DNA from: Saccharothrix sp. ALI-22-I
Lineage (GTDB): Bacteria; Actinomycetota; Actinomycetes; Mycobacteriales; Pseudonocardiaceae
Direction: 5' to 3'
Length of the DNA stretch: 64,000 nucleotides
NCBI RefSeq assembly: GCF_001984175.1
Contig: NZ_MTQP01000043.1
Coordinates: 1-64,000 of the forward strand
Made by a program: the position numbers and the translations under genes. The stretch's first letter is position 1. Each line of letters starts with the position of its first letter. Under the pieces are notes generated by a model, which worked only from the letters and a program-made list of their open reading frames with translations, was not told the origin of the DNA and made no database searches. Positions 29,039 to 36,964 of this stretch are shown piece by piece.

Positions 29039-29790
29039 CTAAGACCGCATCTCATTGGGGTTGTCGTGGGTCGACAGGTCCAGCTTGACGGCCCGGCGGT
29101 AGCAGATCACCGCGCAGGCCAGTCGGGCGAATGCCGTGAAGTGGGCGGCCTTGCGTTCGTAGCGGCGCGCCAGGCGTCGGAACCGGGAAACCCACTCCAG
29201 GGTCCGTTCGATGACGTACCGGTGGCGCCCCAGGCGGGCTGTTGCGGCGGGCGACCCCGGGCGATGACTCCCCGCCGGCGCAGCCCCGCCCGGCAGGCCG
29301 GGTAGTCATAACCCTTGTCCGCGTAGAGCTTGTGCGGTCGTCGCCGAGGCCGCCCGACGGCCCCCTGACCGGCGCGACGGCGTCGACCACCGTCGCCAGT
29401 CCCGGTGGTCGTTGCGGTTCGCGGCGGAGACGACCACGGTCAACGGGAGGCCGCCCCGGCTCGCCCATCGCGTGGATCTTCGAGCCAGGCTTGCCGCGGT
29501 CGACCGGGCCGGGGCCGGTCAGGTCCCTGTGAACACGCGGACGTGCATGCTGTCCACCGTCGCCCAGGACCGGTCGATCGCCCCGGCCGAGCCGAGCAGG
29601 TCCAGCAGCGTCCGGTGCAGCCGGGTGAACGCGTCCGCGGCGACCCACTCGGTGAACCGGCGGTGCGCGGTGGGAGCGCTGACCCCGAACGACGTGGGCA
29701 GCGCCGACCAAGCGCAGCCGGTCCGCAGCACAGGATCGCGGCCGGTACCGCGCGGTCGTCCAGGCTCTTGGAGGCATGGACGTCATCCTC
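29039..29790 (-). pseudogene. IS5-family transposase, multiple frameshifts
   Basis: Pieces of an IS5-type transposase lie in different frames: MLRTGCAWSALPTSFGVSAP and HRRFTEWVAADAFTRLHRTL, then GSKIHAMGEPG, then a C-terminus DLSTHDNPNEMRS ending at TAG 29039. The terminal sequence GGGTTCCTAAGACCGCATCTC is an IS5-like end. No complete frame survives. Confidence 0.75.
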
Positions 29791-29988
29791 GCCGGCTTGG
29801 CGATACACCTTGTGGGACTGCTGGTGCGGTGGCTGCGGCTACGCTGGCAGGTTCACATCGAGCGGCAACGCGGCGAGGCCACGGTCCAGACCGCCACCCG
29901 CCTGCGCGGCATCGGCGGCACACTGCGAGAGCAGCGCGCCGACGGCTCGGTGACCGAGTTGATCGCGGGGACAGCTGATGGTCGGTGA
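29776..29988 (+). CDS. Small membrane protein, 70 residues
   Basis: ATG 29776 follows GGAGG. A single hydrophobic helix (VILAGLAIHLVGLLVRWLRL) is followed by a basic and then helical segment (HIERQRGEATVQTATRLRGI). No family recognised. It overlaps the start of a sigma-factor-like frame by 11 bp, so the two were probably one transcript. The 5' end adjoins the IS5 remnant, so the promoter may be lost. Confidence 0.5.
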   Translation: MDVILAGLAIHLVGLLVRWLRLRWQVHIERQRGEATVQTATRLRGIGGTLREQRADGSVTELIAGTADGR

Positions 29989-30240
29989 CATGCAGGAACC
30001 CGAGCCGTCGGTGCGAGCCCCCCTGCTGGGCCAGGATCGCCTCGGCGCGCCCGGCCGCGAGCACGACACCGCGTTCACCGAGGTCTACAAGCCGTACAAG
30101 GTCAGACTGGTGCGATCCTTATGCTGGCAGGGCGCTCCGCTCGCCGACGCGGACGAGGTCGCGCAGGAAACGCTGGCCCAGCTCTACGAGTCGTGGCCGA
30201 GCGTGCGCGACAAGCCGGCCTGGCCCGCAAAGTGGCCCAG
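29978..30240 (+). pseudogene. Sigma-70-family (ECF-like) factor, N-terminal fragment
   Basis: From ATG 29978, after a 25-residue lead, the frame reads DTAFTEVYKPYKVRLVRSLC and WQGAPLADADEVAQETLAQLYESWPSV in two stretches that match region 2 of RNA polymerase sigma factors. The sequence breaks near 30240, where IS3 DNA begins, so regions 3-4 are absent. It cannot act as a sigma factor in this state. Confidence 0.65.
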
Positions 30241-30274
30241 TCAACACTGAAGCAATAGTAGTAACGAAACTATC

Positions 30275-30473
30275 CTCAACTGGTCTACCGACGGTCCTGG
30301 CGCACCCGCGACGAGGCCGAGAACGAACTGTTCCGCTACATCGACGGGTTCTACAACACCGAACGCATCCAGAAGGACCTCGGCTGGCTCAGCCCAACGA
30401 GTACGAAACCGCCTGGCACACCGCCCAGACCGAGCCAGCTACCATCCCGGCAGCACCGACCGCAGCCAGGTAA
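30275..30473 (+). pseudogene. IS3-family transposase (orfB) C-terminal fragment
   Basis: LVYRRSWRTRDEAENELFRY then IDGFYNTERIQKDLGWL is the conserved end of IS3 orfB. The last part (NEYETAWHTAQTEPATIPA) is in another frame, so there is also a frameshift near 30390. Confidence 0.75.
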
Positions 30474-30479
30474 CAACCG

Positions 30480-30640
30480 CCTCGGGTTATCGGGGGGAAG
30501 CTCACCGCTGGTCGAACTGATCCAGGCCCGGTCGTAGAACCGGTGTCCTTTCGCGCCTGTGCTAGCGGACAGGCGCTGCCAGGCACGTTTCGGTAGCCGC
30601 GCGACCAATTCGTCGGCCCGGCAGGTTCCTGTGGCGGCGG
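30480..30640 (-). pseudogene. IS701-like transposase fragment
   Basis: The minus-strand reading ADELVARLPKRAWQRLSAST then GAKGHRFYDRAWI resembles the conserved R-L-S-x-G-x-G-x-KG-x-R-x-YDWA region of IS701-type transposases. Only about 50 residues remain. Confidence 0.6.
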
Positions 30641-30717
30641 TGACCCGAGTGATGCGCAGCCGGGCGCATAACAGGACAGACGCAGAAACAGGCTGGCGAG
30701 AGCGGCTGCGCCGCTTT

Positions 30718-30729
30718 CGAAGCGCTTCG
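30718..30729. promoter_or_regulatory. LacI-like palindrome, first of two
   Basis: CGAAGCGCTTCG is a perfect 12-bp palindrome with the central CG step of LacI-family sites. It shares its core with the longer site at 30879, about 160 bp away. Confidence 0.4.
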
Positions 30730-30878
30730 CTGCTCAGCCAGAGTCCCGGCCCTGTCAAGGGCCCGCGCGACTACGACTGAGATACCCAAAGCTTCCCCTC
30801 GGTCACGTCGTTGATTCCCGGATCGAACTCCTGCCGCAGACCTTGTGCAACCCGCCGAGGGGCCCTAATCTCCCATGC

Positions 30879-30894
30879 ATCGAAGCGCTTCGAT
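30879..30894. promoter_or_regulatory. LacI-family-type operator upstream of the GH74 remnant
   Basis: ATCGAAGCGCTTCGAT is a perfect 16-bp palindrome 55 bp upstream of the GH74-like start. It differs from both the CebR box and the TGTTAKCGMTAACA sites, so it is probably read by another LacI-family repressor. Confidence 0.55.
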
Positions 30895-30948
30895 TCTCGT
30901 CTTACGTATCACTTACGAAGCGCAGCGTCACGAAGGAGTGCCGACGTC

Positions 30949-31368
30949 ATGCCGAACCCACGCTCCGGGCCGAGCCAGAGAACATTCCTGGGCTCCACCG
31001 CGGTCGCCACCGCCGCGGTCGGCGGCCTGGCGCTGCCGCAGCGACAAAGCGGAGGTCGCAACCGGCTTGTGGCGCTCCAAGGACGGCGGCGCGACCTGGA
31101 AGCGCATCAGCGCGATCGACTTGGCGATCGGTGTCGGCTTCGGCGAGGCCGCCACGCGGTCCGGCTAGCCGGCGATCTACACCTCGGCCACGGTCGCAGG
31201 CCAGGACGGCATCTTCGGCTCCACCGACGGCGGCACACCTGGATCCGCATCAACGACGACGAACACCAGTGGGTTTTCGCCGAGTCCGTCATCACCGGCG
31301 ACCCGCACATCTATGGCCGCGTCTATCTGTCAGCACGCGGCCTGATCTACGGCGACATCGCCGACTGA
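30949..31368 (+). pseudogene. GH74 xyloglucanase, collapsed to signal peptide plus C-terminal pieces
   Basis: ATG 30949 (AAGGAG upstream) starts a Tat-like signal region (MPNPRSGPSQRTFLGSTAVA). Then, out of frame, TGLWRSKDGGATWKRISAID, PAIYTSATVAGQDGIF and INDDEHQWVFAESVITGDPH to YGRVYL and LIYGDIAD follow. These match the last part of GH74 propeller enzymes (BNR-type KDGGATW motif, HQW). About 600 residues are deleted, and at least two frameshifts are present. The promoter operator at 30879 is preserved. Confidence 0.7.
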
Positions 31369-31437
31369 CGAAGCAGGCCGGCGCCAGCAGCCACACCCGG
31401 TCCCCCTGGACCGCCAACATTCTCAAGGAACCGATCA

Positions 31438-31583
31438 TGACCGGTACGCACCGCGAGAGCCTGCCCGGATGGGCGAAGGAGGCGAGCCTCGGCGACGTCT
31501 CGGGCTGGAGCCCGGCCAACGGCACCCCGGTCCACTTGTGGACCTGCCACGGCGGCGCCAACCAGCAGTGGAAGCTCACCTAG
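31438..31583 (+). pseudogene. Ricin-type (CBM13) C-terminal fragment
   Basis: ATG 31438 follows AAGGAACC and opens a 48-codon frame ending GWSPANGTPVHLWTCHGGAN then QQWKLT. This is the last repeat of a CBM13 lectin with its QxW motif. The catalytic part it once belonged to is gone. The stop and following 60 bp resemble the end of the esterase gene at 33006. Confidence 0.65.
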
Positions 31584-31608
31584 CTCCGATCCGCGAGCAA
31601 CCGATCCA

Positions 31609-31636
31609 AGGCGCCCGGACTCGCTACCAGGCGCCT
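31609..31636 (+). terminator. Hairpin after the CBM13 fragment
   Basis: AGGCGCCCGG and CCAGGCGCCT pair with one mismatch around an 8-base loop. The block 31581-31644 is a diverged copy of 33004-33067. Confidence 0.6.
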
Positions 31637-31683
31637 CGGACCCCGCCTGTCCCACGCTCCCCTTACGACGAAGGAACGAGCCC

Positions 31684-33006
31684 ATGTCCACCGTCATCCG
31701 ATCGCGCCGCAGCGCGACAGCGGTCTTCGCGATCGCGCTCGTGCTGGCCTCCGCGCTGATGGTCTTCCTGGCCCCCAAGGAGGCGCACGCCGCCCAGCTC
31801 CGGCAGATCACGAACTTCGGGAACAATCCCGGCAACCTTGAGATGTACCTGTACGTGCCCGACAACGTCCCCGCGAACCCGGCGATCGTGGTCGCCAACC
31901 ACTGGTGCACCGGGTCCGCGACCGACTTCTACAACGGCGCCCAGTTCGACGAACTGGCGAACCAGTACGGCTACATCGTCATCTACCCGTCGGTCACCCG
32001 CAGCAGCAAATGCTTCGACGTCGCCTCGCAGGCCTCGCTCAGCGGCACCGGCGGAGACTCCGTCAGCATCAAGTCGATGGTCGACTACACGCTCGCCAAC
32101 GTCGGCGGCGACCGGAACCGGATCTACGCTACCGGCATCTCCTCGGGTGCGATGATGACCAACGTCCTGCTCGGTGTCTACCCCGAGGTCTTCAAGGCCG
32201 GGTCGGCCTACGCCGGCGTGCCTTACACCTGCTTCGCCACCACCAACGGCTCGGAGTGGAACACCGACTGCGCGACCGGGACCATCGACCGCACGCCACA
32301 GCAGTGGGGCGACGCGGTCCGCAACGCCAACCCCGGCTACACCGGTCCCTGGCCGCGCATGCAGATCTGGCACGGCACCGAAGACGATGCGCTCTACTAC
32401 CCGAACTTCCAAGAGCAGATCGACCAGTGGACCAACGTCAACGCCACCGACCAGACGCCGGAGTTCACCGACCATCCGCAGTCGAACTGGACCCGCACCC
32501 GCTACGGCAGCACCGGCGGCCAGGCCCCGGTCGAGGCGATCAGCATGAGCGGCACCGACCACAACCTGCCGCACCAGCCCGCCGAGACACTCCGCTTCTT
32601 CGGCCTGACCGCGTCCACCGGCGGCTCCACCGCGATCGTCGGCGCAGCGTCGAACCGCTGCCTCGACATCCCGAACTCCTCGACCACGAACGGGACACAG
32701 GCGCACCTGTGGGACTGCAACGGCGGCTCCAACCAGCTGTTCGCCCGCACCTCGGCAGGAGAGCTGAAGGTCAACGGGAAGTGCCTTGACGCCGAGGGCT
32801 GGGGTTCAGCCAACGGCACCCGAGTGGTCATCTGGGACTGCTCGGGCGGTGCGAACCAGCGCTGGAACGTGAACGCGAACGGCACCATCACCAACGTCCA
32901 CAACGGGCTCTGCCTGGACGCGATGGGCGCCGCCACCGCCAACGGCACCCAGGTCATCCTCTGGACCTGCGGCGGCACATCAAACCAACGGTGGACGCTC
33001 AGGTAG
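31684..33006 (+). CDS. Secreted CE1/PHB-depolymerase-type esterase with ricin-type lectin module
   Basis: 440 residues. Sec signal peptide (TAVFAIALVLASALMVFLAP to AHA). The alpha/beta-hydrolase domain has nucleophile Ser in YATGISSGAMM, an acidic residue in the WHGTEDDALYY region and His in GTDHNLPHQPAE, as in acetylxylan and feruloyl esterases of the poly(3-hydroxybutyrate)-depolymerase group. From about residue 315 a full CBM13 domain follows (NRCLDIPN, GKCLDAEG, GLCLDAMG with QxW-like repeats). ATG 31684 has AAGGAA upstream. It would remove ester groups from plant xylan and so fits the GH43 and GH31 neighbours. A terminator follows. Confidence 0.88.
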   Translation: MSTVIRSRRSATAVFAIALVLASALMVFLAPKEAHAAQLRQITNFGNNPGNLEMYLYVPDNVPANPAIVVANHWCTGSATDFYNGAQFDELANQYGYIVIYPSVTRSSKCFDVASQASLSGTGGDSVSIKSMVDYTLANVGGDRNRIYATGISSGAMMTNVLLGVYPEVFKAGSAYAGVPYTCFATTNGSEWNTDCATGTIDRTPQQWGDAVRNANPGYTGPWPRMQIWHGTEDDALYYPNFQEQIDQWTNVNATDQTPEFTDHPQSNWTRTRYGSTGGQAPVEAISMSGTDHNLPHQPAETLRFFGLTASTGGSTAIVGAASNRCLDIPNSSTTNGTQAHLWDCNGGSNQLFARTSAGELKVNGKCLDAEGWGSANGTRVVIWDCSGGANQRWNVNANGTITNVHNGLCLDAMGAATANGTQVILWTCGGTSNQRWTLR

Positions 33007-33030
33007 CTCCGATCCCCGAGCACCCGGTCC

Positions 33031-33060
33031 GAGGTGCCTGGACTCGCCTCCAGGCACCTC
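33031..33060 (+). terminator. Hairpin after the esterase gene
   Basis: GAGGTGCCTGG and CCAGGCACCTC form a perfect 11-bp stem with an 8-base loop, 24 bp past the stop. Confidence 0.8.
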
Positions 33061-33090
33061 GGACCCCTGTACAAGGAAGGAAACAAGCCC

Positions 33091-33758
33091 ATGCCCACAG
33101 CCATCCCGTGCTCGGCGCCGACGTCCCCGGCCACGTCCGCATCGTCGGCGTGGACGCCCTTGCTCTGGAAGAGGCCGTGGACGCCGCGATGATGCGCTCG
33201 GCCGGCATCCGCATGGTGCGGCTGGGCCACCTCGCCTGGGACACCTTCGAACCGAGCGACGGCGAGTTCCGCTTCGACTGGTTCGACGAGGTCATGGACC
33301 TCATGCAGGACAACGGGATCGGCGTCATCCTCGACGTCGCCGTCCGGCCCGCGCCGCTGTGGCTCCACCGCAAGCACCCGTCCATCGACATCACCGACGC
33401 GAACGGCAACCGGCTCTACGCCAACCACCGCTACATGGAGGACGTCGGCGCGCCCTGGACCGTCGCCTCCGGGCCCGGCGGGACGTACGTGCTGACCTAC
33501 ACCGCCAGCGGCGAGGTGCTCGACGTGCCCGGCCACAGCTCGACGACCGGCGTGCAACTGACGCAGTGGAGCACTACCGGCGGCGCCAACCAGCAGTGGC
33601 ACCTGCGCCCGAACAGTGACGGGTACTTCACCATCGTCAGCCGCGAGAACGGGCTGGCGGCGGACGTGAACGCCTGGTCGACCGACGACGGCGCGAAGGT
33701 CGTGCAATGGACCGCCGGCGGGGGCGCCAACCAGCAGTGGCAGCTCATCCCCGCGTAA
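33091..33758 (+). pseudogene. GH42 N-terminus fused in frame to a ricin-type lectin (deletion chimera)
   Basis: ATG 33091 (AAGGAAGG upstream) gives MPTAIP. A one-base shift then leads into VLGADVPGHVRIVGVDALAL and AAMMRSAGIRMVRLGHLAWD, TFEPSDGEFRFDWFDEVMDL and RPAPLWLHRKHPSI, the first 100 residues of a GH42 beta-galactosidase. Right after NRLYANHRYMEDVG the frame passes without a stop into a CBM13 domain (GGTYVLTYTASGEVLDVPGH to GGGANQQWQLIPA). Both GH42 catalytic Glu residues are lost. The parent was probably a multi-domain GH42-CBM13 enzyme with several hundred residues deleted. Confidence 0.75.
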
Positions 33759-33768
33759 CAAACCTCCC

Positions 33769-33797
33769 GGCCCGGCGCGCTCCCACCGCGCCGGGCC
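33769..33797 (+). terminator. Hairpin terminator
   Basis: GGCCCGGCGCG and CGCGCCGGGCC form a perfect 11-bp stem with a 7-base loop, 10 bp past the chimera's stop. Confidence 0.8.
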
Positions 33798-33882
33798 AGG
33801 GGCGCCGGTCGAAGGGCTCACGCCGCACCCACCACGACCGGCTGGCACGGTTGCGCGCCGCCGGGATTTGGAATGAGCCGAG

Positions 33883-34950
33883 CTACTTCTGTCCTGTTTG
33901 GAGAGAAGGCGTGTCTGGTGCGCCGGTGGTCTTCACGCGACGGACGAGCGGACCGGCGCCGAGGCCGTGCAGCAAGACACTGCCGAGGACGCAGGTCACC
34001 GTGATGAGCAGAATGTTGTCGGCCGCGCTGCTGCTTGGCAGCTTGTTGAACGCCAGCAGGCCGAACACGATCGAGGTGGTTCCGCGCGGCCCGAGGGCAC
34101 CGACGAGCAGGCGTTCGCGCTGCGACAGCTTCGAGCCCAGCAGGGAGACGTGCACCGGCACCATCCGGACAACGGTGAGCACCGCCGCGCAGAACAGCAG
34201 GATCTGCCAGGAGACGCCGGTGGAGTAGGTGAGCACGGCGGCGATGCCCACGATGAACCACATCGTCATCATCAGGACGCGCCGTCCGACAACGGTGGAG
34301 CCAGTGAACGACAGCGCACCTACCAGGGGATCACGGGCCAGAGCCGTGCCGGCGACGGCCCCGTGACCGGGCAGCACCGTGAGCACGCCGTCCGGCAGCC
34401 CGGCTTCCGCGGCCAGATCGGCCAGGTGCAGCGCCGAGCGCGGTGTCGCCTCCGCGGGCTTGATCAGCAGGCAGTTCCCCGCGGCGAGGGCGGGCCCCAC
34501 CTTCCACGCGGTCATGGCCAGCGGGTAGTTCCACGGCAGGATCGCCGCGACCACGCCGACCGGTTCCCGGCTCATCAGGCCCACGTGTTCGTGTCCGGTC
34601 GGGGCGACGCGGCCGAAGACCTTGTCGGCCGCCTCGGCGAACCAGCGGATCGACTCGATCGCGCCGGGCACGTCGCCGGTCAGGCACTCCGTTATCGGTT
34701 TGCCCGCGTCCTGGCTGTCCAGTCGCGCCAGGGTCTCGGCGTCGCGCTCCATCAGGTCGGCGAGCCTCAGCAACACCGAGGCCCGTTCCCTCGGCGTGAG
34801 CCGCGACCACCGCCCGCTCTCGAACACCCCCTGTGCCCGTTCCGCCGACTCCGCGACCTCATGTGCGGTCGACGCGGCCAGGGTGGTGATCAACTCGCCG
34901 GTCGCGGGGTTGACCACGGAAAGCACGGACTCCACCGCGGTACCGGTCAT
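33883..34950 (-). pseudogene. Aldehyde dehydrogenase N-terminus fused in frame to a cation/proton antiporter C-terminus
   Basis: One 355-residue frame from ATG 34950. Residues 1-225 are an aldehyde dehydrogenase NAD-binding part (VVNPATGEL, VVAAILPWNYPLAMTAWKVG, LLIKPAEATP, LSFTGSTVVGR). Residues 227-355 are the end of a CPA1-type sodium/proton antiporter with membrane helices (MWFIVGIAAVLTYSTGVSWQ, RERLLVGALGPRGTTSIVFG). The switch is at about 34272. The ALDH catalytic Glu and Cys and the antiporter's N-terminal two thirds are missing, so neither activity is expected. The start overlaps the preceding SDR stop (ATGA), so it was the last gene of the operon running left from 38.8 kb. Confidence 0.8.
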
Positions 34951-35669
34951 CGTTCCTCCACCAGCTCCCACCGACCGCCGACCTGGCGGGCCAGTCCCCT
35001 GCGGCGCAGGTCCTCCAGATAGCGGGCCATGCCGCGTTCGCCGCGCTTGCGGAACAGCGGGAAGACCTTGGGCAGCAGATTCGGCGCCAGCATCGCGAGT
35101 CGGACCAGGAGGGACTCGCCGGCCAGCGGGTAGGCCTCCAGGCGGGGCCGGTCGAGCAGACTCACCACGGCGACCACGACATCGGCGGGCTGCTGCGGTT
35201 TGTCCTGGAACTGCATGGCGTTCCCGCCGTCCACCGCCTCTTGGCGCAGCATCCGGGTGTCGGTCGCCGACGGCAGCACGGACCCGACGAGGATGCCCTT
35301 GGCCTCGAGGTCGAGTCCGATGGCCAGCATCGCACCGCGCAGCCCGAACTTCGACGCCGTGTAGATCGGCGTCTCCCCCAGCGGAAAGATCCCGCCGAGC
35401 GACACGGTGGTGATCACCCTGGCGTCACCGGAGGCCCGCAGCAGCGGGATCGCGAGACGCGTGGTGACCAGCGGGGAGAGCAGGTTGAGGTCGAGTTCCT
35501 GCCGGATGCTGTCGATACTGCGCACGTCGAAGCGTTCGGCGCTGGTCATGCCGACGTTGTCGACCAGGACGTCCCGCCGGCCGTAGTCGACCGCGACGCG
35601 GGCGAAGAGCCGCTCCACGTCGGCGTGGTCCAGCAGGTCGCATCCGATACCGGCGTGACCGGCGCCGGG
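34947..35669 (-). pseudogene. SDR lacking its cofactor motif, fused behind a monooxygenase tail
   Basis: From about 35669 the frame reads GIGCDLLDHADVERLFARVA, VLVDNVGMTSAERF, VITTVSLGGIFPLGETPIYT and ASKFGLRGAMLAIG. This is a short-chain dehydrogenase with the Ser and Tyr-x3-Lys region kept but the N-terminal glycine-rich cofactor loop gone. Upstream the same frame is a flavin monooxygenase C-terminus, so the two are joined in frame. The C-terminal 90 residues (LAPNLLPKVFPLFRKRGERG) are typical of SDRs encoded next to BVMO-type genes. It overlaps the ALDH chimera by ATGA. Confidence 0.75.
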
Positions 35670-36318
35670 TAGCTCGCCGGCCACCTTCCCGCGTCGGATG
35701 TCGTGGATGAACCCGGCGATCAGTTGCGCCTGGGTGTCGAAGAGCCGGTATGCCCCCGAATTGGTCTCCACGAACCCGACGCCGAACAGTCCTTCGTGCT
35801 CCCGGGAGAACGCCGACAGGTACAGGTCGGGGGTGCTGCTCGTCGCCGAAGTACTCCTGCGCTACCGGCACCCGGTGCCGGTAGCCGGTGGCCAGCAGGA
35901 CCAGGTCGAAGTCGTCCTTCGTGCCGTCGGTGAAGTGCACCGTCGTGCCCTCGGTGCGGGCGATGCCCGGCTTGGCTGTGATGTCGCCGTGCTGCAAGTG
36001 GTGGATCAGCATCGAGTTGATCGCGGGGTGGGTCTCGAACAACTTGTGGTCGGGCTTGGGCAGGCCGAGGCGCGTGGGATCGCCGTTGAGGATCCTCAGG
36101 AGCGCGCCGAAGACCTTCTGCTCCAGCCACATCGGCATCCTCGGCCCGATGCCTGCGAGCGTGTCCACGGGACGGCCGAACACGTGCTTGGGCACGAACC
36201 AGTAGCCGCGCCGCATGCTGATCACCGCGTGGTCGGCCGACCACGCGGCGTCGCAGGCGATGTCGCAGCCGGAGTTGCCCGCACCCACGACGAGGACCCG
36301 CTTGCCGCGCAGCCACGA
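35669..36318 (-). pseudogene. Flavin-containing (BVMO-type) monooxygenase fragment with a frameshift
   Basis: The second Rossmann motif GKRVLVVGAGNSGCDIACDA, then SMRRGYWFVPKHVFGRPVDT, DDFDLVLLATGYRH and, after a shift, LYLSAFSREHEGLFGVGFVE and AQLIAGFIHDIRRGKVAGEL belong to a Baeyer-Villiger-like monooxygenase. An extra C in a run of five (about 35831) causes the shift. The first 190 residues with the FAD motif are missing. The left end (upstream of LRGKRV) abuts acyltransferase DNA. Confidence 0.75.
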
Positions 36319-36964
36319 GCGCCACCGGCACCGCCCAGCGCGGCACGTGACTGCCACGCAGGCGGGTCGTGGCGCCGATCACGAAGCAGACGAACCACGA
36401 CGTGGGCAGCGCGTAGGCGTTGTCTGCGTTCGGCCACAGCCAGATCAGGGTCGCGACGCAGGCGGTGAGCGCGGCCAAGCCGGTGGCCACCAATGACACA
36501 CCGACCCTGCCGCGCACCCAGGTGAACGCCAGCAACGCGGGCCACAGCAGGTAGAACTGCTCCTCGGTGGCCAGCGTCCAGCCGTGGAACGCCGCCGCGC
36601 TGACGCCGCCGATCGGCAGGTTGCCGGTGAACGTCAGCAACACCGCCGCGGTCAGTGGCAGCCGGTCGCGGTCGCCCAGCGGGTCGAACACCCACGTCAC
36701 GACGGCGAACACCAGCACCAGCGCGACCAGCGCGGGCAGCAGCCTGCGGGCCCGGCGCAGGTAGAACCGCCGGTAGTCGACCTTTCCCATGCGCTCCAGT
36801 TCCTTGGCGAGCACGCCGGTGATCAGGTAGCCGCTGAGCGTGAAGAACATGACCACGCCGACCACCCCGGCGCCGGGGAAGACGCCCGGGAAGGCGTGCC
36901 GCAGCATCACCAGCAGGATGGCGATGCCGCGCATCACGTCCAGTCCGGCGATCCGTCCACTCAC
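36318..36964 (-). pseudogene. Acyltransferase-3 (OafA/YrhL-like) N-terminal half
   Basis: From GTG 36964: MSGRIAGLDVMRGIAILLVM LRH carries the R and H motif of acyltransferase 3. It is followed by VMFFTLSGYLITGVLAKELE, FYLRRARRLLPALVAL and WTLATEEQFYLLWP with several membrane helices. After WAVPVALVA near 36318 the sequence changes to monooxygenase DNA in another frame. The C-terminal 150 or more residues are lost. The start overlaps the stop of the racemase-ligase gene (GTGA), so the operon layout is preserved. Confidence 0.75.
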
